Source: Dehalococcoidia bacterium (lineage in GTDB: Bacteria > Chloroflexota > Dehalococcoidia > UBA6926). Taken from it: a stretch of DNA of 53,935 bases. Location of the stretch: positions 1-53,935 of the forward strand of contig VXMO01000015.1 in assembly GCA_009841045.1 (NCBI GenBank). Direction: 5' to 3'. Each line of letters begins with the position of its first letter. The first letter of the stretch is position 1. This document shows positions 42,847-51,447 of the stretch, piece after piece. A program made the position numbers and the translations under genes. The notes beneath the pieces were generated by a model. That model did no database searches. It worked only from the letters and a program-made list of their open reading frames with translations, and was not told the origin of the DNA.

Positions 42847-43539
42847 GTGGGTATTTTCATCACGTTTGAGGGGTGCGACGGCGCCGGCAAGACGACGCAG
42901 GCGAAGCTGCTTGCGACCAAAATCGGACAGACACGGGAGGTTCTGTCCCTCTATGAACCCGGCGGGACTTCGCTGGGGGAGCTTGTGCATTCGTATGTGA
43001 GAAGCCATGGTTCCGGCGAAATCAGTGAGGCCACAGTTGGGCAAGCGCGATTCGACGGGATGAAGGATTTCGACGCGCGGGTGGACCCGATTGCGGAGTT
43101 GTTTCTTTTTGCGGCTTCGCGGGCGCAATTGGTATCGGAACGGATTCGACCTGCCCTTGAGCAAGGGAACGTCGTCATCTGCGATCGCTTTGCGGATTCG
43201 ACGGCGGCGTACCAAGGCTACGGTCGTGAACTGTCAATTGAGCAGGTCGACAAGATGAATGACGTTGCGACGGGCGGCTTGAAGCCTGATTTGACGATTC
43301 TGCTGGATATTTTGCCTGAGGACGGGCTTGCCCGGGTGCCGGAGAAGAAGGACCGCATGGAGAAGCAGGCGCAGGACTTTCATCGGCGGGTACGCGACGG
43401 ATATCTGACGATTGCCGAACAAGACCCGGACCGTTTCCTCACACTGGACGCGACACAGCCCGCCGAAGAGGTGCAAGCACAGATTTGGAGTCGCGTGGAA
43501 AAGCTACTCCATCCTGAGGCAGCACAAAGGCTCCTCTAG
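42847..43539 (+). CDS. tmk: Thymidylate kinase
   Basis: 230 residues. It phosphorylates dTMP to dTDP with ATP. The P-loop FEGCDGAGKTTQAKLL, the substrate motif YEPGGTSLGE with DR-like ICDRFADSTAAYQGYGREL, and AASRAQLVSERIRPAL are diagnostic. A segment of about 25 residues (about 55-80, EISEATVGQARFDGMKDFDARVD) is an insertion compared with E. coli Tmk. GTG at 42847 is chosen because it lies just after the stop of the R3H ATPase gene and directly before the P-loop; frames starting earlier overlap that gene. Confidence 0.93.
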   Translation: MGIFITFEGCDGAGKTTQAKLLATKIGQTREVLSLYEPGGTSLGELVHSYVRSHGSGEISEATVGQARFDGMKDFDARVDPIAELFLFAASRAQLVSERIRPALEQGNVVICDRFADSTAAYQGYGRELSIEQVDKMNDVATGGLKPDLTILLDILPEDGLARVPEKKDRMEKQAQDFHRRVRDGYLTIAEQDPDRFLTLDATQPAEEVQAQIWSRVEKLLHPEAAQRLL

Positions 43540-43554
43540 GCACATCACACACTC

Positions 43555-45036
43555 ATGACGTCTTCCGATAACCTGTACCATCTTGCCGCACACGAGGCGT
43601 CTCGCTTGCTGGCGGCAGGGGAGATTAGCGCCGTTGAGTTGACTGAGGCCGTTCTCAGTCGTATTGAGGCCGTTGATTCGCAGGTGCGCGGGCTGGTGAC
43701 AGTGACGGCTGAACAGGCGCGCAGCACGGCGCAGGAGGCGGACAGGCGCATTAAGGAGGGCAACGCGACGCCTCTGACCGGCATCCCCTTAGTGCTGAAG
43801 GACAACATGTGCACGGAGGGCATCGCGACGACGTGCTCATCCCGCATGTTGGAGAGCTTTGTCCCTCCCTACACCGCCACGGCAGCGCAGAAGCTGTTGG
43901 ACGCTGGGGCGGTGATGGTCGGCAAGTCCAACATGGATGAGTTTGCGATGGGGTCGTCGACGGAGAACTCGGCGTTTTTCCCGACGCATAACCCATGGGA
44001 CTCTGGCCGTGTGCCGGGAGGTTCATCGGGAGGTTCGGCGGCTACGGTGGCGGCGGGCGAAACCCTCATCGCGCTTGGCTCCGACACGGGCGGCTCTATA
44101 CGGCAACCGGCATCATTCTGTGGGGTGGTGGGCATCAAGCCGACGTATGGAACCGTGAGTCGATACGGACTTATCGCATTTGCATCATCGCTGGACCAGA
44201 TTGGGCCGCTTACATCGAACGTGACCGACGCGGCGCTGACTCTCAACACCATCTCCGGTTACGACTCTATGGACTCAACGTCCATCAATCGAGACACACC
44301 CGACTACACTCGCGCTCTTGTACCGGATGTGCGGGGCATGAAGATCGGCGTGGTCAAGGAGATGTTCGGGGAGGGTGTGGAGCCGCAGGTACGAGACACC
44401 GTGCTGGAAGCGGCGCGGGTGCTGGAACAGGCGGGGGCGATTGTCGACTGGGAGGTCTCGCTGAGCCTTACGGAGTATGCCCTGCCCGTCTACTACATCC
44501 TCGCGCCGTCGGAGGCTTCGTCCAACCTTGCGCGGTATGACGGCGTCAAGTACGGGTATTCATGGGACGGCGCGGCGGACATGTGGGAGGGGATGGAGCG
44601 GACACGGCAGCACGGGTTTGGCCCTGAGGTGAAACGGCGCATCCTACTGGGGGCTTACGCACTCTCGTCTGGGTATTACGACGCGTACTATCGCAAGGCG
44701 CAGCAGGTGCGGACGCTGATCCGGCGTGAGTATGAGGACGCTTTCACGCGGTTTGACGTGCTGCTGACACCGACGTCACCGACGCTGCCGTTCGGTTTGG
44801 GAGAGCGCACGAACGATCCTCTCGCAATGTACCTGGCGGATATCTGCACGATTCCGGTGAATATCGCGGGCGTGCCGGCCGTCAGCCTGCCGTGCGGTTT
44901 CGTCGACGGATTGCCGGTGGGGCTGCAACTAATCGGTCCTTCTCTCGGGGAAGAGTCGATTATTCGCGCGGCGTACACGTATGAGCAGGCGACGGATTGG
45001 CACACGATGCGGCCGAGGCTGGGGTACAGGTTTTAA
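43555..45036 (+). CDS. gatA: Asp-tRNA(Asn)/Glu-tRNA(Gln) amidotransferase subunit A
   Basis: 493 residues, normal for GatA. The amidase-signature triad is present: Lys in PLVLKDNM, cis-Ser in [16 protein letters not shown] and nucleophile region [17 protein letters not shown]. The subunit releases ammonia from glutamine, which GatB uses to amidate mischarged Glu-tRNA(Gln) or Asp-tRNA(Asn). The gatC gene is in this window but 3 kb away on the other strand, and gatB is not seen. It follows tmk by 15 bases and is probably co-transcribed with it. Confidence 0.96.
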   Translation: MTSSDNLYHLAAHEASRLLAAGEISAVELTEAVLSRIEAVDSQVRGLVTVTAEQARSTAQEADRRIKEGNATPLTGIPLVLKDNMCTEGIATTCSSRMLESFVPPYTATAAQKLLDAGAVMVGKSNMDEFAMGSSTENSAFFPTHNPWDSGRVPGGSSGGSAATVAAGETLIALGSDTGGSIRQPASFCGVVGIKPTYGTVSRYGLIAFASSLDQIGPLTSNVTDAALTLNTISGYDSMDSTSINRDTPDYTRALVPDVRGMKIGVVKEMFGEGVEPQVRDTVLEAARVLEQAGAIVDWEVSLSLTEYALPVYYILAPSEASSNLARYDGVKYGYSWDGAADMWEGMERTRQHGFGPEVKRRILLGAYALSSGYYDAYYRKAQQVRTLIRREYEDAFTRFDVLLTPTSPTLPFGLGERTNDPLAMYLADICTIPVNIAGVPAVSLPCGFVDGLPVGLQLIGPSLGEESIIRAAYTYEQATDWHTMRPRLGYRF

Positions 45037-45102
45037 GCGCCTTCAGCCGGCACCTCACCAGGTAAAGGCAACGCTCGGTTCTCAGAGTCGGTATCATTCA
45101 AT

Positions 45103-45588
45103 GTGATGGATGACATTCTTCGGATTCTTGAGCAGGACGCGCGGACGCCGCCGGAACGCATCGCGGAGATGACAGGGCGGTCGATTGAGGACGTTCGCGA
45201 GGCCATCGTGACGGCTGAGCGGGACGGCATCATCCTGTCGTATCGGTCGCAGGTCAACTGGGATGCGCTGGGCCGTGGCGACGTACACGCGATCATCGAA
45301 GTGCGTGTTGCGCCGCAGCGTGAGGTGGGGTTCGATTCGGTGGCGACGCGTATAGCGCGATTCCCGGAGGTGCGTTCCATGCACCTCGTGTCCGGCGACT
45401 ATGACCTCGCGGTACAGGTGACGGGTGAGAGCATCTACGCAATCTCGAACTTTGTGGCGAGCAAGCTGGCGGTGCTGGACGCCGTGCAGGGCACGGTGAC
45501 GCACTTCATCCTCAAGCGGTACAAAGAGGACGGCTCGCTGTTCGAATCAGAGGACGATTCTCCGCGGCGATTGCCGGTGTCGATGTAG
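45103..45588 (+). CDS. Lrp/AsnC-family transcriptional regulator
   Basis: 161 residues. An N-terminal winged helix-turn-helix (DDILRILEQDARTPPERIAEMTGRSIEDVREAI) is followed by the Lrp/AsnC ligand-binding RAM domain, with VHAIIEVRVAPQREVGFDSVA and VSGDYDLAVQVTGESIYAI. Such regulators respond to amino acids. The next gene, 10 bases on, encodes an aminotransferase, so this regulator likely controls amino-acid metabolism including that gene (inference). GTG 45103 and ATG 45106 are both possible starts and neither has a strong ribosome site. Confidence 0.93.
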   Translation: MMDDILRILEQDARTPPERIAEMTGRSIEDVREAIVTAERDGIILSYRSQVNWDALGRGDVHAIIEVRVAPQREVGFDSVATRIARFPEVRSMHLVSGDYDLAVQVTGESIYAISNFVASKLAVLDAVQGTVTHFILKRYKEDGSLFESEDDSPRRLPVSM

Positions 45589-45598
45589 GCGGACCGTT

Positions 45599-46855
45599 AT
45601 GACCAATTCAACACGGCAGGATACATCAGCGCCCCCGCCTTCGCGGGGGATGCGGAAGGACACGCAGGAAGTATCGAAAGGCCGGCGGCGTATCGCGCAG
45701 CGGGTGGAGGATATTCCACCATCCGGTATCCGCAAGTTCTTCGACCTGATTGCCGGGCAAGAGGGAATCATTTCGCTGGGCGTCGGCGAGCCGGATTTCG
45801 TGACGCCGTGGCATATCCGCGAGGCGGCCATCGATTCGCTTGAGCGCGGACATACGCACTACACGTCCAATTACGGCACGCCCGAGCTTCGCAAGGAGTT
45901 GTCCGCATACCTTGAACGACTGTACGGAGCGCGGTTCGATCCGCAGTCGGAACTGCTCATCACGGTGGGCGTTTCAGAGGCGCTGGACCTTGCGCTGCGA
46001 GCGACGCTGGACCCGGGCGATGAGGTCATCACGGGCGATCCTTGCTACGTGGCGTATTTCCCCGTTGTGCACATGGCGGGGGGCTCGCTGATCACTGCAC
46101 CGACGACGATGGAGGATGAGTTCCGGCTGCGGGCATCCGAGGTCGAGAAGCTCATTACGCCGCGCACGCGCGCACTTCTCATCAACAATCCATCCAATCC
46201 AACGGGCACGGTGCTGGACAGGGCCACTACTGAGGAACTCTCTGAGATGGCCGCTCGCCACGACCTGCTCATCATCGCCGATGAAATCTACGATCGCCTT
46301 GTGTATTCGCCGGACGAGCCGTTCACGTCATTCGCGTCACTGACCGGCAGGAGTGACCAGACGCTGGTGCTGGGCGGATTCTCGAAGTCGTACGCGATGA
46401 CGGGGTGGCGTGTTGGCTATGCGGCGGGGCCGTCAGACATTATCTCGGCCATGATGAAGGTCCACCAGTACACGATGATGTCCGCGCCAACGGCAGCGCA
46501 GGCGGCGGCGCTGGAGGCATTGAGGAACGGCGATCGCGACGTTGACGAGATGCGCGAGGCGTATGATCAGCGACGGCGTCTGCTTGTCGAGGGGCTACGG
46601 CGCATCGGCCTGCCGTGCGTGGAGCCGCGCGGGGCGTTCTACGCGTTTCCATCCATCATGCCGACGGGTATGTCATCAGAGGACTTTGCAGAGCGGCTGC
46701 TGATGGAAGAGGGGGTCGCTGTCGTGCCGGGGAGCGCGTTCGGGCCGTCCGGCGAGGGTTTCGTGCGGTGCTGCTACGCTGCGAGCGTGGACGACATCGA
46801 AGAGGCGCTCACGCGCATGGGCCGATTTGTGGAGAAGCATTCGCAAGCACGCTGA
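45599..46855 (+). CDS. PLP-dependent aminotransferase, class I/II (AspC fold)
   Basis: 418 residues. Features of fold-type I aminotransferases: YTSNYGTPELRKELSAYL, NNPSNPTGTVL, IIADEIYDRLVYSPDEPFTSF, and the PLP lysine in LGGFSKSYAMTGWRVGYAAGP. The terminal Arg that binds substrate carboxylate is in GEGFVRCCYAAS. Members act on aspartate, alanine or aromatic amino acids; the exact substrate is not clear. The N-terminal extension of about 35 residues is charged and likely disordered. Co-transcribed with the Lrp/AsnC gene upstream. Confidence 0.93.
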   Translation: MTNSTRQDTSAPPPSRGMRKDTQEVSKGRRRIAQRVEDIPPSGIRKFFDLIAGQEGIISLGVGEPDFVTPWHIREAAIDSLERGHTHYTSNYGTPELRKELSAYLERLYGARFDPQSELLITVGVSEALDLALRATLDPGDEVITGDPCYVAYFPVVHMAGGSLITAPTTMEDEFRLRASEVEKLITPRTRALLINNPSNPTGTVLDRATTEELSEMAARHDLLIIADEIYDRLVYSPDEPFTSFASLTGRSDQTLVLGGFSKSYAMTGWRVGYAAGPSDIISAMMKVHQYTMMSAPTAAQAAALEALRNGDRDVDEMREAYDQRRRLLVEGLRRIGLPCVEPRGAFYAFPSIMPTGMSSEDFAERLLMEEGVAVVPGSAFGPSGEGFVRCCYAASVDDIEEALTRMGRFVEKHSQAR

Positions 46856-46878
46856 CGCTCCGGGGGAAGGGGTAACTG

Positions 46879-47616
46879 ATGGTCGAGCAGGGGTCAAACG
46901 GCCACGGGAACCCTCCGACCGCGAACGGGCCGGGGGAGCCGCCACAAGACGACGATCTGGTCGTTACGTTTACCGGCGTTTCGGCAAAGCCGAATGAAGA
47001 CGGCACCATCGATCTCCTCATCGGGACGAACCGCGGCGAGATTCGGGCGATTCTGCACCCCAAAGAGGGGCAGGACGGCGCGGTGATCTTTGTCGGCGGC
47101 GGGCGGGAACTCAAGGGCCCGGCGGACGGCATCTATGAAGAGCTGGCCAACGAACTCACCGAGCACGGCGTGACATCGCTGCGGCTTGGGCAGCGGCGGC
47201 CGGAAGTGTTCATCGAGGCGGTTGCGGACGTGCTGGCGGGCATCTCTTTCATGCGGGGCATCGGGGCGCGGCGGTTGGCGCTTGTCGGTCATTCATCCAA
47301 TGGCGCGGTGGCGATAAAGTCGGCGGCGTTCTCACCAGATGTTGTGGCGGTGGCGTCGCTATCAGGGCAGACGTTTGGTGCGCAGGACGTAGCGGAGATA
47401 GCGCCGCGGCGGCTGCTTGTGGTGCATGGGCGCGACGACGACGTGCTGCCCTACACGGACGCTGAACGCATCTACGAATGGGCGGGTGAACCAAAAGAGT
47501 TGATCCTTTACCCGGGCGCGAATCACGGTCTGCGCGAGGCGAAGGACGAACTGCGGGAGAAGTTAGAGGGCTGGCTTACCGAGGTGGTTGGGCCGCCAGA
47601 TTCTCCCTCACCCTAA
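46879..47616 (+). CDS. Alpha/beta hydrolase (dienelactone hydrolase-like)
   Basis: 245 residues. After a disordered charged N-terminus (about 1-35) comes an alpha/beta hydrolase with the nucleophile elbow LVGHSSNGAVAIKSA, the acid residue in VVHGRDDDVLPYTDAERIYE and the catalytic His in PGANHGLREA, so the triad is complete. Its closest neighbours are small esterases and dienelactone-hydrolase-like proteins. AAGGGG sits about 7 bases before the ATG at 46879. It ends the forward gene run and converges with gatC across a short repeat-bearing gap. Confidence 0.88.
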   Translation: MVEQGSNGHGNPPTANGPGEPPQDDDLVVTFTGVSAKPNEDGTIDLLIGTNRGEIRAILHPKEGQDGAVIFVGGGRELKGPADGIYEELANELTEHGVTSLRLGQRRPEVFIEAVADVLAGISFMRGIGARRLALVGHSSNGAVAIKSAAFSPDVVAVASLSGQTFGAQDVAEIAPRRLLVVHGRDDDVLPYTDAERIYEWAGEPKELILYPGANHGLREAKDELREKLEGWLTEVVGPPDSPSP

Positions 47617-47645
47617 GTCTCTCTTACGGTGAGAGAGGATGCCCG

Positions 47646-47674
47646 ATGGATTCCGGCCTTCGCCGGAATGAGGG
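47646..47674. repeat. Dispersed repeat R2, short form
   Basis: GGATTCCGGCCTTCGCCGGAATGA-type palindrome, identical over its core to 48100-48125. It sits between the convergent hydrolase and gatC genes, preceded by a small inverted repeat (CTCTC/GAGAG around 47618-47636), and could act as a bidirectional transcription stop. Confidence 0.75.
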
Positions 47675-47680
47675 GAGAGT

Positions 47681-48010
47681 CTAGGGTTCGGTTTCGTCCT
47701 CGCCGAAGACGTAGCGGACGCGGACGTATCCCTCCTGCGCAGCAGGGGCGTTGGACAGCATCTCATCACGGCCGTATGGTTCGCGGGCGATATCTTCCCG
47801 GTAGACGTTGGTGACATCGATAGCGTGGCCGGTTGGCTCGACACCTTCAGTATCGACCTCTTGCAGCGCCGAAACGCTCTCAATGATGGCATCAAGCTGG
47901 CCGCCAAACGCGACGACCTCTTCGTCCGTCATGCCGACGCGGCTCAACTCCGCGAGTGAGCGGACAAGTTCCGGGCCGGAGGGGCCAGTGTCAGTATTGT
48001 CCTCGGTCAT
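47681..48010 (-). CDS. gatC: Asp-tRNA(Asn)/Glu-tRNA(Gln) amidotransferase subunit C
   Basis: 109 residues. The small GatC subunit stabilises the GatAB complex. It shows the family pattern LVRSLAELSRVGMTDEEVVAFGGQLDAIIESVSALQEVDTEGVEPT followed by the conserved REDIA and the terminal LSNAPAAQEGYVRV. ATG at 48010 begins MTEDNTDTG. In many bacteria gatC, gatA and gatB are adjacent; here gatC is on the minus strand about 2.6 kb from the end of gatA. An R2 repeat pair flanks it on both sides. Confidence 0.93.
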   Translation of the reverse strand: MTEDNTDTGPSGPELVRSLAELSRVGMTDEEVVAFGGQLDAIIESVSALQEVDTEGVEPTGHAIDVTNVYREDIAREPYGRDEMLSNAPAAQEGYVRVRYVFGEDETEP

Positions 48011-48077
48011 GTTTCCGCGTCCTACCACTGCAACAGGTATGTGGGTGCAAAGCTCTGATTATTGTAGCGCGGGTGTT

Positions 48078-48125
48078 GTGGCCCTGTGGGCCACGCGGTG
48101 GATTCCGGCCTTCGCCGGAATGACG
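48078..48125. repeat. Composite repeat: hairpin plus R2
   Basis: Hairpin GTGGCCC-TGT-GGGCCAC (48078-48094) is followed by the R2 palindrome (48100-48125), repeating the arrangement at 4326-4397. It lies between rarA and gatC, both on the minus strand. Confidence 0.8.
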
Positions 48126-48138
48126 AGCGTTACGTAGG

Positions 48139-49536
48139 TTATTCCGATTTCTCGTTTGGGGGCGGGGTGTTGTCGCGGCGGTGTTTTTCGTAGTCGGCGA
48201 TGCGGGCTTTGATTTCGGCTTCGAGGCCCTGCTCGGTCGGTTCAAAGTAACGGTGCCCTTGTACTGAGTCGGGGCGCATCTGCTGGTCAACGACATGCCC
48301 CGGGAAGTCGTGCGGGTACTTGTAGCCGTTGGCGTAGCCCATGCGGCTCATCAACGGGTGCGGGGCATTGCGGAGGTGCAGTGGCACGGGCAGCGCGCCG
48401 GTGTTGCGAACATCCTGCTGGGCTGCAAGATAGGCCTTGTAGGCAGAGTTGCTCTTGGGCGCGGTGGCAAGGTACAGGCACGCCTCCGACATGGGCAGGT
48501 AGCCCTCCGGCATCCCGACAAAGTGGACGGCCTGCTGGCAGGCGGTGGCGACGCTGAGGGCCATCGGGTCGGCAAGGCCGATGTCTTCGGCGGCAAAGAT
48601 GACCATGCGTCGCACGATGAAGAGCGGATCCTCGCCGCCCTCCAGCATCCGTGCCATCCAATAGAGCGCGGCATCCGGATCAGAGGCGCGCATCGACTTG
48701 ATGAATGCGGAGATGACGTTGTAGTGCTCTTCGCCGCCCTTGTCGTAGCGGACGGCGCGGTGCTGCATGGCGTCTTCGATGGTAGAGAGGTCAACGACTC
48801 GGCTGCCGTCGGCTTCCGGTGGGGTGGCGCTGACGGCAACCTCAAGCGTGGTGAGGGCGGCGCGGGCATCGCCGTCTGCCATTGAGATCAGAGCGCTTTC
48901 GGCGTTGTCATCCAGTCGCGCATTGAGCTGGCCGAGGCCACGCTCGGGGTCGGTGAGGGCACGGTCGACGAGTTCTCTTATCTCATCCTCGGTCAGGGCA
49001 TTGAGGGTGTAGACGCGGGATCGGGAGAGGAGCGGCGCGACGATCTCAAACGACGGGTTCTCCGTGGTTGCGCCGATGAGAGTGACAGAACCGTCCTCGA
49101 CGTGAGGCAAGACGACATCCTGTTGAGCCTTGTTGAACCGGTGAATCTCGTCGATGAAGAGAATGGTGCGCTGGCCGGAGAGGCCGCGGCGCTGGCGAGC
49201 TTCAGTAAGGACACGGCGGAGGTCCGCGACACCTGACTCGACGGCACTGACCGGCTCGAAGTGGGACTGCGTCATGTGAGCGATGATCCGGGCGAGAGTG
49301 GTCTTGCCGGTGCCCGGCGGTCCCCACAGCACTATTGAGGGTACCTGGTCAGCCTCTATCGAGCGGCGGAGGACATGGCCTTCACCGACGATGTGCTGCT
49401 GGCCGACGAATTCATCGAGGGTTGTGGGGCGCATACGGGCAGCCAGCGGCGCCTCATGGGAGAGGCGTTGCTCACGCTGCTGTTCGAACATATCGGGCCC
49501 GGCTGCGGCGGGCGGCTTTCGCGTTTGCCTCGCCAT
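48139..49536 (-). CDS. rarA: Replication-associated recombination protein A (AAA ATPase)
   Basis: 465 residues. RarA/MgsA belongs to the clamp-loader-like AAA proteins and acts at stalled replication forks. The core has MRPTTLDEFVGQQHIVGEG, Walker A WGPPGTGKTTLARI, Walker B FIDEIHRFNKAQQD, sensor 1 LIGATTENPSFE and the C-terminal tetramerisation region AEDIGLADPMALSVATACQQAVHFVGMPE. The tail ends YFEPTEQGLEAEIKARI, the usual RarA terminus. ATG at 49536 follows GGTGGGAG. It is the first gene after the TPR gene on the same strand but with a gap of about 95 bases. Confidence 0.95.
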   Translation of the reverse strand: MARQTRKPPAAAGPDMFEQQREQRLSHEAPLAARMRPTTLDEFVGQQHIVGEGHVLRRSIEADQVPSIVLWGPPGTGKTTLARIIAHMTQSHFEPVSAVESGVADLRRVLTEARQRRGLSGQRTILFIDEIHRFNKAQQDVVLPHVEDGSVTLIGATTENPSFEIVAPLLSRSRVYTLNALTEDEIRELVDRALTDPERGLGQLNARLDDNAESALISMADGDARAALTTLEVAVSATPPEADGSRVVDLSTIEDAMQHRAVRYDKGGEEHYNVISAFIKSMRASDPDAALYWMARMLEGGEDPLFIVRRMVIFAAEDIGLADPMALSVATACQQAVHFVGMPEGYLPMSEACLYLATAPKSNSAYKAYLAAQQDVRNTGALPVPLHLRNAPHPLMSRMGYANGYKYPHDFPGHVVDQQMRPDSVQGHRYFEPTEQGLEAEIKARIADYEKHRRDNTPPPNEKSE

Positions 49537-49631
49537 TCGACTCCCACCCGGGGACGCTGCTCAGATCAGTCCCGCGTCGCCCTGCTACCCCTTGCGGCCA
49601 TTATAGCGGGGAGGGCGTGCTGTAAGTCGTT

Positions 49632-50483
49632 TTAGCTTGCAGGTGGGGTCGGCGGCATGGAGTCGAGATTGTTCTGGACGAGTTGGGTGGCGGGGTGGGC
49701 TTCGCCGCGGGTCTGTTCAAGGACGCGACTTGCGTGCTCAAAGAGTTCTCGCGCCTCATCCATTTCACCCATGTATTGCAGGATGCCAGCAAGGTTGTTG
49801 GCACGAATGGCGACGAGTGGATGGTCTGCGCCGTAAGCCGCCTCATCGATCTCCATGGCGCGCTGGTAACCTTCACGTGCACCTTCAAGATCGCCCAGGT
49901 CACGCAGGACTCCGGCGATGTTGTTGATCTCCGCCGCGACGACGGGATCGTTGGGGCCACGCTGGCGCTCATCGATTGCGAGGGCGCGCTCATAGTATTC
50001 TTTCGCGCCGTTCAGGTCGCCGGATTCATGTGCGAGACCACCAAGATTGTTGATGATGGAGGCGACGATGCGGTGGTCATCGCCGTGAACAGAAATCAGC
50101 ATGTCTAGCGACGTTTCCAAGTGCTGTTTTGCGTCGTTGAAGTGCCCCAGTTCCTGCAGGACACCGCCGAGGTTGTTGTGGATAATCGCGACAGACTCGT
50201 CCTTGTCACCGTAGTGTTGCCGGGCTCGGTCAAGCGCCTGCTCATAGTGCTGGCGCGCGCCGCGCATGTCTCCCAACTCCTGGAATACGGTGGCGAGATT
50301 ATTGAGGTCCTGAATGACGTTGGGGTGGGTTTCGCCGTGGTCACGGCGATCGATTTCAAGGGCCTTTTGCAGGTGCTCCCACGCAGTCAGCGGCTGGTCC
50401 TGCTCACGTGCCGACTGCGCCATGGCGCGGAGTTCGTCGGTGGAGGGTGTTTCGCCCTGACCGTCTGTTAGGTCGTTCGCCAT
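49632..50483 (-). CDS. Tetratricopeptide repeat protein (kinesin light chain-like TPR)
   Basis: 283 residues made of about six 42-residue TPR units. Each unit holds a pattern like NNLAGILQYMGEMDEARELFEHASR or NNLGGVLQELGHFNDAKQHLE, with the kinesin-light-chain-like spacing. There is no signal peptide or enzyme domain. TPRs mediate protein-protein contacts, so it is a scaffold or adaptor. Its start overlaps the end of the fabL-like gene by 16 bases, so it is translated with it. Partner unknown. Confidence 0.9.
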   Translation of the reverse strand: MANDLTDGQGETPSTDELRAMAQSAREQDQPLTAWEHLQKALEIDRRDHGETHPNVIQDLNNLATVFQELGDMRGARQHYEQALDRARQHYGDKDESVAIIHNNLGGVLQELGHFNDAKQHLETSLDMLISVHGDDHRIVASIINNLGGLAHESGDLNGAKEYYERALAIDERQRGPNDPVVAAEINNIAGVLRDLGDLEGAREGYQRAMEIDEAAYGADHPLVAIRANNLAGILQYMGEMDEARELFEHASRVLEQTRGEAHPATQLVQNNLDSMPPTPPAS

Positions 50484-51268
50484 GTGAGGGTCATTCCGCC
50501 ATCAACGACTATGGTTTGGCCGATGATCATCTGCGACTCCGGCAGGCAGAGGAATGCGACGGCGCGGGCGATGTCTTCCGGTTCAACCATGCGGCCAGCG
50601 GGGGTCTCTTGCGTTGCCTTGGCGATCATATTCTCCCTGTCTTCAAAATGATCAAGCGCATCGGTCTTGACCAGGCCTCCGGAGACTGTGTTCACGCGGA
50701 TGCCTTGTGGCGCAAGTTCCACTGCAAGGTAACGCGTGAGGGATTCAAGCGCAGCCTTGGAGACGCCGACGCTAGTGTAGTCGGCCATGACACGGGTGGA
50801 GCCGAGGCTGGAGATGTTAACGATTGAGCCGCCGCCCTTGGCAATCATGTGCGGGGCGGCCAGCTTTGCGGCGAGCCAGGGGGCACGGACGTTGATGCCC
50901 ATCGTCCAATCCCAGTGCTTTGGCTCCAACTCCGTCGCGGCGCGCTGGATACCGGAGGCGGCGTTGTTGATCAGGATGTCGAGCCGGCCAAAGGACTCGA
51001 TGACATTCGAGATCAATTCCTCGACCTGGTCAGGTTCGCCAATATGGGCCTTGAACGATTCCGCCCGGACGCCATATCGCTCTTTGACGCTCGCAATGGC
51101 TTCTACCGCCTGTTTTGGGTTGCGGAAGAAGTTGACGGCAACATCAGCGCCGAGAGAGGCAAGTTCAAGAGTGATGGCGCGTCCGATGCCTCGGGAGCCG
51201 CCGGTGATGAGGGCGACGCGGCCATTCAAGGGACGAGCATCAACTTTGTCTGAACTATCGGGTGACAT
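50468..51268 (-). CDS. fabL: Enoyl-[acyl-carrier-protein] reductase, FabL type
   Basis: 266 residues of the SDR family. The nucleotide motif ALITGGSRGIGRAI is near the N-terminus, and the active-site segment reads SSLGSTRVMADYTSVGVSKAALE, with the Tyr and Lys seven residues apart as in FabI/FabL rather than four apart as in other SDRs. The C-terminal VSGGLVKTDALDHFEDRENM and TPAGRMVEPEDIARAVAFL closely resemble B. subtilis FabL. It reduces enoyl-ACP with NADPH in fatty acid synthesis. No clear ribosome site lies before the ATG. A TPR protein is co-transcribed. Confidence 0.88.
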   Translation of the reverse strand: MSPDSSDKVDARPLNGRVALITGGSRGIGRAITLELASLGADVAVNFFRNPKQAVEAIASVKERYGVRAESFKAHIGEPDQVEELISNVIESFGRLDILINNAASGIQRAATELEPKHWDWTMGINVRAPWLAAKLAAPHMIAKGGGSIVNISSLGSTRVMADYTSVGVSKAALESLTRYLAVELAPQGIRVNTVSGGLVKTDALDHFEDRENMIAKATQETPAGRMVEPEDIARAVAFLCLPESQMIIGQTIVVDGGMTLTWRTT

Positions 51269-51340
51269 GGTGTCCGCATTTTAGCGCAGCGGACAACGGA
51301 GCATGACAACAGGATTTGGGAGTGAGGTGTTAACGAAACA

Positions 51341-51360
51341 GGGGCCGCCGGAGCGGCCCC
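51341..51360 (-). terminator. Strong GC hairpin between fabL and the NYN gene
   Basis: Perfect 8-bp stem GGGGCCGC/GCGGCCCC with a 4-base loop. On the minus strand it is followed by TGTTTCGTT, a poor T-run, so it may end transcription of the NYN gene weakly. The region 51285-51447 contains nothing else I can support. Confidence 0.5.
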
Positions 51361-51447
51361 ACCTTGTCGCCGAAGCTCCAAGGGAAGTATGTAGTCAATC
51401 TACGTGGGGAGGAAGGTAGTGTCAAGCTACACGGAAGGATGATTACC

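Noticed and set aside
51391-51404. Small inverted repeat around GTAG/CTAC
   Set aside because: Too short to support a function.
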